DNA of 64,000 nt from Mucispirillum schaedleri (GTDB lineage Bacteria; Chrysiogenota; Deferribacteres; Deferribacterales; Mucispirillaceae). Below the pieces are notes generated by a model. The model made no database searches. It saw nothing but the letters and a program-made list of their open reading frames with translations, and was not told where the DNA came from. Below, in pieces: positions 27,689 through 36,622 of this stretch. The first letter of the stretch is position 1, and each line of letters begins with the position of its first letter. The position numbers and the translations under genes are program-made. The stretch spans positions 1 through 64,000 of the forward strand of contig CASEIN010000045.1 of the NCBI GenBank assembly GCA_949287985.1, given 5' to 3'.

Positions 27689-29345
27689 TTCAATTAAAAT
27701 GAAAATTAATAAATATTTTAGTAATATTGATAAAAGAATTGTCTTTAAAAATTTTATATTTTTATTAATATTAACTATATTATATTCTTTAATGTTTAAT
27801 ATACCATATTTAAATAATTTTAACTACTCAGGTCCTGTATTTGTATTATTTTTTATAGTATCTGTTTTAAGGGACTTTATAATATGGTATATAGCATTTT
27901 TAAACAGATGGGTTTTCGCATTTTTCACTATATTTACATTTACTGCTTCAGGTGGATTAAAATATTTGTATGACTATGTTCATATGGGTTTAAATATAGG
28001 CACTTTTGAAATAGTTTTTTCCACAAATATGATTGAAGCATCAGGTGTTATTAACCCTACATTAATTTTTTTATTTGCTATTAGTGCTTTAATTGGTATT
28101 ATATTCACATTTATCAGGTTTAAGTATTTTCAAGTAAAACCATACTCAAACCAGTTATTAATCTTTTTTATCAGTATAGTTATGCTTATATTTGGATTAA
28201 TACCTGATACTTACTTAAGACATGAAAAAAAAATGCAGCGTATAGAGAATCTTGCAGCATATGGTAGTGATTTAGAATTACTGCCGGAAAAAATGTATGA
28301 AAATTTCTATCAGCTTGTACGCAATAATATTATGCTAAGGTATATGTTTCATCAAAGGCAAACAATACAACTGCCTGATGCTGTAAATAACAGTGATAGT
28401 GATAAAATTATTGTATTTATATTAAGTGATGCTTTACGTGCAGACCATCTTCATATTAATGGATACGAAAGACAAACCACTCCTTATATGGAAAAAAATA
28501 ATTTTTTATCCTTTAAAGAAATGTATGCCTGTGAAACATCTACTACTCGTTCTGTTCCATGTTTACTAACAGATATGCGTCGTAGAGAGGAACGATATCA
28601 ATTCTTAAATGAATATTCTATTTTTAATGTATTTAAAGCTGCTGGGTATTATACTTCATTTATTTCTGCACAAACAGCTATTTCAACAGCAGATTATGGG
28701 CAGCTAATCGTTGCTAATGATGCTGATTATATCTTTTTTAATAATGACTACTCTATTGGTTATGATAAAGAGTTGTTAAAATATTTTGATGAAGTTATGG
28801 CAAATGATAATAAAAACAAACTTATTGTAATGCAGTTAAATGGAAGCCATTGGGATTATAATACAAGATTTAATCATGATGAAGCTTTATGGAAGCCCTT
28901 ATGTGGAAGCTTTGCATTGGACTGCCCAGTATCTCATCTTGTAAACTCATATGATAATACTATTGTTGAAACAGATAAACTGCTTAATACTTTAGTGGAA
29001 AAATTAAAAGATAAGGAAGCAATTATTTTCTTTTCTGCTGACCATGGGCAAAGCCTTGGTGAAGGTGGTTTACGATTACACGGCCATGAAAGACTGCATA
29101 TAAAAGAAGTTGGTGTTGTTCCATTTGCTGTATGGTTTTCTGATAAAGCAAAAGAAGATAATAATTTTGGTATTATACAAAATAATCTAAACAAAATTAT
29201 TACTCATGATGCAATATTTCATTCTTTAATAGGTTGTGCTGATATTAAGACTGATTTATTAGATAATTCATTAAATGTATGTTCAAAAGAATTAGTTTCT
29301 GTTCCAAATGAATTTGAAAATTATAAGGCAAAACCAGTAAAATAA
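27675..29345 (+). CDS. Sulfatase-fold membrane enzyme, probable phosphoethanolamine transferase (EptA-like)
   Basis: 556 residues. Five N-terminal membrane spans (to about residue 185) are followed by a periplasmic alkaline-phosphatase/sulfatase domain. That domain shows FILSDALRADH, the nucleophile Thr region ACETSTTRSVPCLL, NGSHWDYNTRF and SADHGQSLGEGG plus LHGHER for metal binding. EptA-like enzymes add phosphoethanolamine to lipid A. The start overlaps lolA by 14 bases; ATG 27675 and 27678 are equally possible since no clear ribosome site is seen. Confidence 0.82.
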   Translation: MMAINSIKMKINKYFSNIDKRIVFKNFIFLLILTILYSLMFNIPYLNNFNYSGPVFVLFFIVSVLRDFIIWYIAFLNRWVFAFFTIFTFTASGGLKYLYDYVHMGLNIGTFEIVFSTNMIEASGVINPTLIFLFAISALIGIIFTFIRFKYFQVKPYSNQLLIFFISIVMLIFGLIPDTYLRHEKKMQRIENLAAYGSDLELLPEKMYENFYQLVRNNIMLRYMFHQRQTIQLPDAVNNSDSDKIIVFILSDALRADHLHINGYERQTTPYMEKNNFLSFKEMYACETSTTRSVPCLLTDMRRREERYQFLNEYSIFNVFKAAGYYTSFISAQTAISTADYGQLIVANDADYIFFNNDYSIGYDKELLKYFDEVMANDNKNKLIVMQLNGSHWDYNTRFNHDEALWKPLCGSFALDCPVSHLVNSYDNTIVETDKLLNTLVEKLKDKEAIIFFSADHGQSLGEGGLRLHGHERLHIKEVGVVPFAVWFSDKAKEDNNFGIIQNNLNKIITHDAIFHSLIGCADIKTDLLDNSLNVCSKELVSVPNEFENYKAKPVK

Positions 29346-29381
29346 TATTTCAGGGATTACTTATTTAAGCCCTGAAATATT
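29344..29381. terminator. Bidirectional terminator shared by convergent genes
   Basis: A perfect 12-base stem, AATATTTCAGGG (29344-29355) with CCCTGAAATATT (29370-29381), has a 14-base loop. It begins inside the stop codon of the upstream plus-strand gene and includes the last codons of larC on the minus strand, so one hairpin serves both transcripts. Confidence 0.7.
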
Positions 29382-30507
29382 TTAACACTTCCTCTATTGA
29401 TATATTTTTTATATCTGCAATTCGTTTTATATCTTCATACTCTGGGCTGCATCTTTTTATATCTTGGTAAGTTATCTCTTTTATTCTTATTTTTTCACCA
29501 AGCACTTCTTTTTCTACTATTTTTCTTGTCATTGTGATTCTATTAATTTTTTCTACACGCATACCAATAGTAGATGAGTATTTAAAAAGAGTATATATTA
29601 TATTCTCTTTATCTTTTTCTGATAAAATAATATTTACTATATAAGCAGGTCTGTTTTTTTTCATAAATGCAGGTATAAAAGTTACATCAAGAGCTTTTTG
29701 TTCCATTAATTTTTCATATAAAAACCCTAAATGCTCCCCTGTCATATCATCTATATTAGTAGATATTTGGATTATTTCATCACTGTATCCGTTTTCTAAA
29801 ATTATGCCCTGCAGCATATTTGCAACACCATTAAATTCTTTTTCACCTGTTGCATAGCTGTCTTTTATTATTTTACCAGTATATAAGTTTGTAAAATCTG
29901 ATACATATGTTTTAAGTATGGCAGCTCCTGTTGGAGTAACAAGCTCTCCTTCTACATCTAATTTATTTACTGGTATGTTGTGTAATATTTTTAGTGTTGC
30001 AGGGGCAGGAAGTGGCATAAGCCCATGTGCTGCATTTATAAAGCCAGTACCAAGCGGTACTTTATTTGCTGTAATTTTTTCAATACCTAAATCATCTAGT
30101 GCAAAGCTTACTCCAAATAAATCAATAATAGTATCCACTGCACCTATTTCGTGAAAATGCACTTCTTCAATATCAATGCCATGTACCTTGCTTTCTGCTT
30201 CTGCTATTATTTCAAATGATTTTATGGCGTTTGCTTTTATACTTTCTTTACAGTCTGCACTTTCTATCATTTTTTTAATATCTGAAAAATGCCTGAAAGG
30301 TTCACCTTCAATACTGCATTTAATATTTAGCTTATTACACGCTACAGCTTGACGCCATACAGTTTCAAGGCATAATTCTACCTTTTGGTTTAATATTTTT
30401 GATAGTATGTTTGATATTTTATCTTTATCTGCCCCAAGTGATATAAGCAGAGCCAGTGTCATATCTCCAGATATGCCACTAGTCATATTTAAATATAATT
30501 CTCTCAT
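29365..30507 (-). CDS. larC: Nickel-pincer cofactor biosynthesis protein LarC
   Basis: 380 residues. The family start MTSGISGDMTLALLISLGA is clear, then EEVHFHEIGAVDTIIDLFG, AHGLMPLPAPATLKIL, ELVTPTGAAILK and the second-half NIDDMTGEHLGF. LarC inserts nickel into the pyridinium dithiocarboxylate cofactor used by lactate racemase and related LarA enzymes. larA, larB and larE are not in the window. The homologue is full length, without the frameshift known in some lactobacilli. Its ATG shares a base with the nth stop (TAATG). Confidence 0.92.
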   Translation of the reverse strand: MRELYLNMTSGISGDMTLALLISLGADKDKISNILSKILNQKVELCLETVWRQAVACNKLNIKCSIEGEPFRHFSDIKKMIESADCKESIKANAIKSFEIIAEAESKVHGIDIEEVHFHEIGAVDTIIDLFGVSFALDDLGIEKITANKVPLGTGFINAAHGLMPLPAPATLKILHNIPVNKLDVEGELVTPTGAAILKTYVSDFTNLYTGKIIKDSYATGEKEFNGVANMLQGIILENGYSDEIIQISTNIDDMTGEHLGFLYEKLMEQKALDVTFIPAFMKKNRPAYIVNIILSEKDKENIIYTLFKYSSTIGMRVEKINRITMTRKIVEKEVLGEKIRIKEITYQDIKRCSPEYEDIKRIADIKNISIEEVLKYFRA

Positions 30508-31148
30508 TATTTTTTAACCATTTTTTTATAAGCTGGGCAGTATGATATAATTTTACATTCACTGCATTTTGGTTTTTTTGCTTCACAAAAATATCTGCCA
30601 AAAAGCACAAGCTGATGGGAAAGCTCTGTCCAGCGTTCTTTTGGAAAAATCTTCATTAAATCCTGCTCTATTTTTTCAGGGTCAGAATTTTTTGTAAGCC
30701 CATATCTGTTTGTAATTCTTTTTACATGGGTATCTACAACCATACCGGGAACTTGAAAGGCATTTCCAAGCACTACATTTGCTGTTTTCCTGCCTACACC
30801 CGGTAGTTTTACAAGTTCTTCCATATTATCTGGCACTTGACCTTCATGGTCCTTAACTAAAGCATATGCCATACTTTTTATATTTTTAGCTTTATTTTTA
30901 TAAAACCCTGTAGAATGGATTAATGCTTCTATTTTTTCTATAGGAGCTTCACTCATACTTTTTGCATCAGGATAAGCTGCAAATAAAGCAGGTGTTACTT
31001 TATTCACCTGCTTATCTGTGCATTGAGCTGAAAGTATAGTGGCAACTAATAACTGAAATGGGTTATTATATATAAGCTCACATCTTGCTTCAGGGAAAAG
31101 CTCCTTTAAATAGTCCATAAAAGGAACTAAGTCTTTTTTACCACCCAT
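30507..31148 (-). CDS. nth: Endonuclease III
   Basis: 213 residues. The helix-hairpin-helix LPGVGRKTANVVLGNAF contains the catalytic Lys, and the catalytic Asp is in VDTHVKRI. The [4Fe-4S] motif C-x6-C-x2-C-x5-C is present at the C-terminus (CEAKKPKCSECKIISYC). It removes oxidised pyrimidines. It starts 3 bases after the ubiD-family gene and is coupled to larC. Confidence 0.97.
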   Translation of the reverse strand: MGGKKDLVPFMDYLKELFPEARCELIYNNPFQLLVATILSAQCTDKQVNKVTPALFAAYPDAKSMSEAPIEKIEALIHSTGFYKNKAKNIKSMAYALVKDHEGQVPDNMEELVKLPGVGRKTANVVLGNAFQVPGMVVDTHVKRITNRYGLTKNSDPEKIEQDLMKIFPKERWTELSHQLVLFGRYFCEAKKPKCSECKIISYCPAYKKMVKK

Positions 31149-31151
31149 ATA

Positions 31152-32600
31152 TTATAAACCGTATTCTTTCCAACGTTTAGTTACAAGCTCTTTTATATCA
31201 TCACTCATAACAATATCTTCAGGCCATTCTCTCATATGACCTTCGCTAGGTAGTTTTTTAGTAGCATCAATACCTATTTTATTGCCCCAGAAAGCATAAG
31301 GAGATGAATGGTCTAATGTATCAACAGGACCTTTTACAACGCAAATATCTCTCTCCCAGTCCACATTATTACCCATTCTCCATAGCACTTCATTTGTATT
31401 TTTAACATCTACATCTTTATCAACAATTACTATCATTTTTGTAAACATCATCTGCCCTGTGCCCCACACATAATGCATTATCTTATGTGCCTGCATTGGG
31501 TATTTTTTATCAATAGATAAAAACATAATGTTATGAAATACACCTTCAAGTGGCATATACATATCAACAATTTCTGGAACCTGCTTTTTAAGAATAGGCA
31601 GGAATATTCTACCAGTTGCAACCCCCATATAGCAGTCTTCCATAGGTGGTTTACCAACTATTGTAGTAGGGTAGATTGCATCTTTTCTGTGCGTTATACA
31701 TGTAATATGAAATACTGGGAAATCATCAGCTAAAGAATAATAACCTGTATGGTCGCCAAAAGGACCTTCCCTTCTTAATTCATCAGTTAATACATAACCT
31801 TCTAACACTATCTCACTGTTTGCTGGCACTTCTAAATCAACAGTTTCGCATTTTATCATTTCCACTGCCTGTTTTCTAATAAAGCCAGCAAAAAGCATCT
31901 CATCAATACCATCAGGCACAGGGGCAGTAGCAGAAAACGTAACTACAGGGTCAGGTCCTAAAGCCACAGCAACTTCTAGTTTTTCCATACCCATTCTTTT
32001 GGCTTTTCTAAAATGGTCTGCTCCACCATGGTGAATATGCCAGTGCATACCTGTTGTATTTTTATCATACACCTGCATCCTATACATTCCGCAGTTTCTA
32101 GTGCCAGTTTCTGGGTCTTTAGTAAAAACGCAAGGCATAGTAATAAATCTTCCTGCATCCTGCGGCCAGCATTTAATCACTGGGAACTTAAATAAATCTA
32201 CATCATCACCTTTTAAAATAACTTCTTTACAAGGTCCTTTTTTAACTGTTTTTGGAAGTATATTACTAAGCTCCACAAGCATAGGAAGGCTTTTTAACTT
32301 ATCCATAAAATTTTGTGGTGTATTTTTATCCATCAAGTTAATAATTCTATTACCTAACTCATCTAAATCATCAACTTCTAAAGCCATACACATTCTTTTT
32401 ATAGAGCCAAATATATTTATTACAATATTATGGTCTGAACCATCAACGTTTTCAAACATTAAAGCAGGGCCGTATTCTTTGGATACTCTGTCAGTAATCT
32501 CTGCCACTTCTAAAATAGGGTCTACTTTTGCATTAACTTTTTTAATCTCACCAGCTTTTTCTAAAGCTTTAATAAAATCACGTAAATCGTTATAAGCCAT
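31152..32600 (-). CDS. ubiD: UbiD-family (de)carboxylase, prenylated-FMN dependent
   Basis: 482 residues. The start DLRDFIKALEKAGEIKKVNA is typical. Further motifs are GMYRMQVYDKNTTGMHWHIHHGGA, EGPFGDHTGYYS and WGNKIGIDATKK. UbiD enzymes use prenylated FMN made by UbiX. In an anaerobe with menaquinone methylase ubiE, a futalosine-pathway decarboxylation is a plausible job. No ubiX gene is visible nearby, so the exact substrate is unknown. Confidence 0.88.
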   Translation of the reverse strand: MAYNDLRDFIKALEKAGEIKKVNAKVDPILEVAEITDRVSKEYGPALMFENVDGSDHNIVINIFGSIKRMCMALEVDDLDELGNRIINLMDKNTPQNFMDKLKSLPMLVELSNILPKTVKKGPCKEVILKGDDVDLFKFPVIKCWPQDAGRFITMPCVFTKDPETGTRNCGMYRMQVYDKNTTGMHWHIHHGGADHFRKAKRMGMEKLEVAVALGPDPVVTFSATAPVPDGIDEMLFAGFIRKQAVEMIKCETVDLEVPANSEIVLEGYVLTDELRREGPFGDHTGYYSLADDFPVFHITCITHRKDAIYPTTIVGKPPMEDCYMGVATGRIFLPILKKQVPEIVDMYMPLEGVFHNIMFLSIDKKYPMQAHKIMHYVWGTGQMMFTKMIVIVDKDVDVKNTNEVLWRMGNNVDWERDICVVKGPVDTLDHSSPYAFWGNKIGIDATKKLPSEGHMREWPEDIVMSDDIKELVTKRWKEYGL

Positions 32601-32627
32601 ATATCACCATCAAATTTATTTCATAGT

Positions 32628-32656
32628 AGGATAAATAATTTTAAAGAAATATACAA
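32628..32656 (-). promoter_or_regulatory. Candidate promoter of the ubiD-nth-larC run
   Basis: Minus-strand TTGTAT (32651-32656) and TATCCT (32628-32633) are 17 bases apart, 27 bases ahead of the start at 32600. Confidence 0.4.
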
Positions 32657-32700
32657 GAGTTTTATATAATTAAAATACATATTTATTATTATGTAACTTA

Positions 32701-32729
32701 TTGTATGTAGACTATATTATATTTATTAT
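32701..32729 (+). promoter_or_regulatory. Promoter and possible controller site of the C-R genes
   Basis: TTGTAT (32701-32706) and TATTAT (32724-32729) have 17-base spacing. This places transcription start about 8 bases before the ATG at 32744, with no Shine-Dalgarno sequence between, so the transcript would be nearly leaderless as in many C-regulated restriction genes. GTAGACT at 32707-32713 recalls the GACT core of C-boxes, but no clean second half is seen. Confidence 0.35.
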
Positions 32730-32743
32730 TATATTATCTATCT

Positions 32744-32959
32744 ATGGATATTTTGTTAATTTTTGCTAAAAATGTAAAAAAATATAGATTAGAAAAAGGA
32801 TTATCTCAAGAAAAGTTAGGTTTTTTGTGTAATTTACATAGAACATATATAAGTGATATTGAAACATGTAAACGCAGTATTTCTTTAAAAAATATTGAAC
32901 GTATTGCTGTTGCTCTCGAAATACCCCCTTTTAAGTTATTTATTAACAATGAGGAATAA
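32744..32959 (+). CDS. Restriction-modification controller (C) protein, XRE-type HTH
   Basis: 71 residues, the standard C-protein size. The helix-turn-helix covers about residues 9-62: KNVKKYRLEKGLSQEKLGF, then HRTYISDIETCKRSISLKNI and RIAVALEIPPFKLF. C proteins time expression of the endonuclease after entry into a new host. The stop is immediately followed by the endonuclease ATG, with GAGGA at its end serving as the ribosome site. Confidence 0.88.
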   Translation: MDILLIFAKNVKKYRLEKGLSQEKLGFLCNLHRTYISDIETCKRSISLKNIERIAVALEIPPFKLFINNEE

Positions 32960-33766
32960 ATGCTAATTAGTTATGAAGATTTTAATAATAAATTAAAAAC
33001 TAAATTAAGTGATAATATTATATTGTATTATGATTTACTTGTTAAAATTATTAACAATCCATATCGATTTATTGGTAATTTTAGAGTAACCAATACAAAG
33101 ACAAAATTAGTACAATATGTTACACAAAGTCGTGAAATCTTATTTGGATATTTTATGGAAGATATAATTTATGAATACTTATCACTAATGGGTTATACTC
33201 ACATGGATAAATATATCGGTCAGAGTTCTGAAAATAAACCTTTAAATGCTGATCAATTATTTAGAGCTAATGATACTATATATCTCATTGAACAAAAAAT
33301 ACGTGATGATCATGATAGTTCAAAAAAACGTGGTCAATTTAACAATTTCAAGGAAAAGATAAGTTTACTGACCAATAAATATCCTCATAATCAAATTATC
33401 TCTATTATGTGGTTCATTGATGATAATTTTAATAAAAATAAAAACTTTTATAAACATGAAATTAGTACTTTAACTTTTGATAATGTATTCATAAAATATG
33501 GAAAAGAATTATTTGAGGATACACTTCATCGTATAGATGTTTGGGATGAACTATACAGCCATTTGGAGACTAATTATCATGAACGTTCTCATGAAGTTTT
33601 ACAAATTCCTGATTTAGATACAAGTAATGAATTTTTAGAAGTTTTGAGAAAATTAAAAGATAATGAAAAACAATTATATAAAAAACTTACTTCGTCTAAC
33701 AAAAAAGAATATATTGAATTAAGAAGCAGACTTTTTCCTAATGGAACTAATTTTAGGCGAATATAA
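32960..33766 (+). CDS. Type II restriction endonuclease (PD-(D/E)xK-like), HinfI-type system
   Basis: 268 residues. A likely active site is Asp98 with Glu111-Gln-Lys113 (NADQLFRANDTIYLIEQK), followed by a conserved-looking RDDHDSSKKRGQF. The identity rests mainly on context: controller gene upstream, convergent cognate methyltransferase 3 bases downstream. By that partner it should cut GANTC. Its base composition is AT-rich, and codons such as CGT/CGA are more frequent than in the neighbours, fitting transfer. Confidence 0.8.
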   Translation: MLISYEDFNNKLKTKLSDNIILYYDLLVKIINNPYRFIGNFRVTNTKTKLVQYVTQSREILFGYFMEDIIYEYLSLMGYTHMDKYIGQSSENKPLNADQLFRANDTIYLIEQKIRDDHDSSKKRGQFNNFKEKISLLTNKYPHNQIISIMWFIDDNFNKNKNFYKHEISTLTFDNVFIKYGKELFEDTLHRIDVWDELYSHLETNYHERSHEVLQIPDLDTSNEFLEVLRKLKDNEKQLYKKLTSSNKKEYIELRSRLFPNGTNFRRI

Positions 33767-33769
33767 TAA

Positions 33770-34882
33770 CTATAATGTCTGTAACGATTTTCTATATTCT
33801 TCACGAATATTTGATATAGCTACAAGTTTATTATTTCTTTTTACATACCATACATCAAATCCATTTAATCTGTCAGCTTTAGAATTTTTTACAATAGCAG
33901 CACAAGTGTGCATATCTAATATTTGTCCATTATAGTTTAGTTTTCCATTAGCACATAATCTGGCTTCTTCTTTTCCATTTTTTAAATAAAACATTTCTCC
34001 TAGTATAAAATATTTTTTTAGAATCATTTCCTCCATAGATACCTTTGCAGGCTTATTATCATATGCAGCATTTGCAATAGAAGAATCCATATATACTGTA
34101 TTCTTTATCCTTTCTAACCCATACTGACAATATTTACTATCTTGTTCTATCATAATGTAATTTCGACCTAATTTTTTAGCAGCAACAGCAGTTGTCATAG
34201 TTCCTCCGAATGGGTCCAATATTATATCTTCTTTATTAGATGATATTGCTATAATTCTTTCTAATAATTCTAATGGTTTTTGGGTACTGTGTAATTTATT
34301 GCCGTTTATATCTTTCAATCTCTCATTTCCAGAACAAACAGGGAATCTCCATATTGAGCCCATCTGCTTTCTAATACCAGATAAATACTCTATTTCATTA
34401 ATACTATCACGATTTAACTCTTTTGCAGTTTTATAATGAAAAGTATATTTTGAGTTTTTACTTTTAACTGCCCATATTAGTGTTTCATGGGCATTATTTA
34501 ATCTTGTTCCTTTAAAGTTTGGAGTAGGGTTTTTTTTATGCCATATAACATCATTTATTATCCAATAACCAATCTTTAACATTAATGCACCGATAGTATA
34601 TATGCACTGCATACTACCAATTACCCATATTGATCCATTTGGTTTTAAAATTCTATGACATTCTTTTAACCATTTATTTGTAAAAATTTCATAATCTTCT
34701 AATGTATTAAATTGATCCCAATCATCACTGCATCCATCATAATCAATACCATTATTTCGTTTTAATACACCATCTACTCTCATCCAGTATGGTGGATCTG
34801 CAAAAACTAGATCAATACTATTATCTCTTATTTTTTTTAATTCTTCCAATGAATTACCATTTATTATAACATTTTTTTCCAT
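33770..34882 (-). CDS. DNA adenine methyltransferase, HinfI/CcrM type (predicted GANTC)
   Basis: 370 residues of a beta-class N6-adenine methyltransferase. The catalytic DPPY (residues 29-32) comes before the SAM motif DPFGGTMTTAVAAKKLG, and GSIWVIGSMQCIYTIG, NPTPNFKGTRLNNAHETLIW and HSTQKPLELLERII follow the M.HinfI/CcrM pattern. Its C-terminal 100 residues match the extra domain typical of this group. The FGGTMTT reading replaces the commoner FxGTGTT. It protects against the adjacent endonuclease and converges on it. Confidence 0.92.
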   Translation of the reverse strand: MEKNVIINGNSLEELKKIRDNSIDLVFADPPYWMRVDGVLKRNNGIDYDGCSDDWDQFNTLEDYEIFTNKWLKECHRILKPNGSIWVIGSMQCIYTIGALMLKIGYWIINDVIWHKKNPTPNFKGTRLNNAHETLIWAVKSKNSKYTFHYKTAKELNRDSINEIEYLSGIRKQMGSIWRFPVCSGNERLKDINGNKLHSTQKPLELLERIIAISSNKEDIILDPFGGTMTTAVAAKKLGRNYIMIEQDSKYCQYGLERIKNTVYMDSSIANAAYDNKPAKVSMEEMILKKYFILGEMFYLKNGKEEARLCANGKLNYNGQILDMHTCAAIVKNSKADRLNGFDVWYVKRNNKLVAISNIREEYRKSLQTL

Positions 34883-34939
34883 AAAATTTTACCTAAGCTA
34901 TTATAATGTTTTTTTAGTATTTTGACAATATAATAAATA

Positions 34940-34993
34940 AAAAAGGGCTGAAATAGTAAATTCTAAAAAGGGCTGAAATCTTCTTCAGCCCTT
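34940..34993 (-). terminator. Terminator of the decarboxylase operon, with its distal arm duplicated
   Basis: AAGGGCTGAA (34968-34977) pairs with TTCAGCCCTT (34984-34993); on the minus strand a T5 run follows. The distal arm plus T run (15 bases, 34965-34979) occurs again identically at 34940-34954, so the proximal arm can pair with either copy. It lies 24 bases after the 35017 stop. Confidence 0.75.
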
Positions 34994-35016
34994 ATACTGT
35001 ATCATATGCTTAATAA

Positions 35017-36147
35017 TTAACCTGCATATTTTGAAATAAACACACCTGCTGCAACGGCAGAACCAATAACCCCTGCTACGTTTGGTGCCATAGCGTGCAT
35101 AATTAAAAAGTTTGATGGGTCTTCTTTTGCACCCTCTATTTGACAAACTCTGGCTGATAGTGGCACCGCAGATACACCTGCTGCACCAATAATAGGGTTG
35201 ATTTTATTTTTAGTAAATAAATTCATAAGTTTTGCAAAAAGAACGCCTGATGCAGTTGCCACACAGAAAGCCGCAGCACCTAAACCAAATATTTTAAGTG
35301 ATTCTGGTGTTAAGAATTTTTCTGCCTGAGTGGAAGCACCAACTGTTAAACCAAGTATAATAACTACTGTATCAATAATAACAGTTCTTGCTGTTTTTGC
35401 AAGACGTTCTGTTACACCAGATTCTCTTAATAAGTTACCTAATGCAAGCATACCTACTAATATTAATGCACCCGGGTCAAGCATTGAAACTATGATAAAT
35501 GTAAATATAGGGAATAACACCCTCATTCTTTTTGATACTGGTTTGGAAGGTGCCATTTTTATCATACGTTCTTTTTTAGTAGTTAAAAGCCTGATAACTG
35601 GTGGCTGTAATACTGGTACTAAAGCCATGTAAGAATAACCTGCTAATGTAATAACCGGCAAATAATCTTTTGCAAGCTTTGATGCCACAAATATAGATGT
35701 AGGACCATCAGCACCACCAATAATACCAATAGCTGCTGCCTCTTTTAAAGTGAAGCCTAAAAATAAACTTCCTAAGAAAGTAAGGAATACACCAATTTGA
35801 GCAGCTGCTCCTAAAAGCATAAGACGTGGTTGAGAAAGCATGGCAGAAAAGTCTGTCATAGCACCAATACCTAAAAATACAAGTGGTGGATAAATTCCAA
35901 GCTCAACACCTTTATATAAATAACCTAATACACTGTTATGGTCATGTATGCCCATTTCAAGCATTGGGTCTGCTGGAATATTACCAACTATTATACCAAA
36001 ACCAATTGGTACAAGTAAAAGTGGTTCATACTGTTTTGCAATAGCAAGATACAGGAAAATACCGCCAACAATAAGCATAATAACATGTTTATACGTAAGC
36101 AAACCGCCTAGAGCACCTGTATCCATAAAATTTATTAATATATCCAT
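35017..36147 (-). CDS. Na+-transporting decarboxylase beta subunit
   Basis: 376 residues, strongly hydrophobic with about nine to eleven spans. It has the family signature IGIIGGADGPTSIFVASKLA and the C-terminal NPIIGAAGVSAVPLSARVCQ and NFLIMHAMAPNVAGVIGSAV. The beta subunit decarboxylates carboxybiotin and pumps Na+ outward. It is last in a four-gene operon; GGAGG precedes the ATG. Confidence 0.95.
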   Translation of the reverse strand: MDILINFMDTGALGGLLTYKHVIMLIVGGIFLYLAIAKQYEPLLLVPIGFGIIVGNIPADPMLEMGIHDHNSVLGYLYKGVELGIYPPLVFLGIGAMTDFSAMLSQPRLMLLGAAAQIGVFLTFLGSLFLGFTLKEAAAIGIIGGADGPTSIFVASKLAKDYLPVITLAGYSYMALVPVLQPPVIRLLTTKKERMIKMAPSKPVSKRMRVLFPIFTFIIVSMLDPGALILVGMLALGNLLRESGVTERLAKTARTVIIDTVVIILGLTVGASTQAEKFLTPESLKIFGLGAAAFCVATASGVLFAKLMNLFTKNKINPIIGAAGVSAVPLSARVCQIEGAKEDPSNFLIMHAMAPNVAGVIGSAVAAGVFISKYAG

Positions 36148-36172
36148 TATAATGCCTCCGCAAAAAAATGGT

Positions 36173-36601
36173 TTACTGGAATTCTACAAGCACTTGGCTT
36201 TCTCTTACAGTATCACCTGCTGCAACATTTATAGATTTAATAGTGCCATCTACTGGAGAATTAATAGATGTTTGCATTTTCATTGCTTCTAATATTAATA
36301 TTTCCTGACCAACTTTTACAGCATCGCCTGCTTTTGCTTTTACTTCTACAATTGTACCACCAACTGGGGAAATAATTGTTTTACCGCCTGCATTAGCTGC
36401 TGCTGCGGCTGCTGCAGCTGCTGCTGCTCTGCTTGGTGGTGGAAGTATGCCGTCATTACTTTGGTTTGTAGGCATAGGTTGAGATAGTACAAATTTTGAT
36501 ACTGGTGGTATACCACTTAAAGTGCCATAACCTTCTTCACTGTCTAATAATTCAACTTCTACTTCATATGCAACGCCATGTAAAGTAATTTTCATTTTCA
36601 T
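36173..36601 (-). CDS. Biotin carrier subunit of the Na+-pumping decarboxylase
   Basis: 142 residues. The N-terminal ~55 residues are followed by a flexible linker with Pro and a run of 11 Ala residues. The biotinyl domain has the Lys acceptor in LEAMKMQTSI. The carrier moves carboxybiotin between the alpha and beta subunits. The Ala run is coded mostly by GCA/GCT and is prone to length changes. AGGAG precedes the first ATG. Confidence 0.94.
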   Translation of the reverse strand: MKMKITLHGVAYEVEVELLDSEEGYGTLSGIPPVSKFVLSQPMPTNQSNDGILPPPSRAAAAAAAAAAANAGGKTIISPVGGTIVEVKAKAGDAVKVGQEILILEAMKMQTSINSPVDGTIKSINVAAGDTVRESQVLVEFQ

Positions 36602-36622
36602 AATATATGCTCCTAAATCTTT

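Noticed and set aside
32701-34882. GANTC depletion as proof of the restriction specificity
   Set aside because: GANTC sites are plainly present (for example GATTC at 1021) and I could not count them reliably against expectation.
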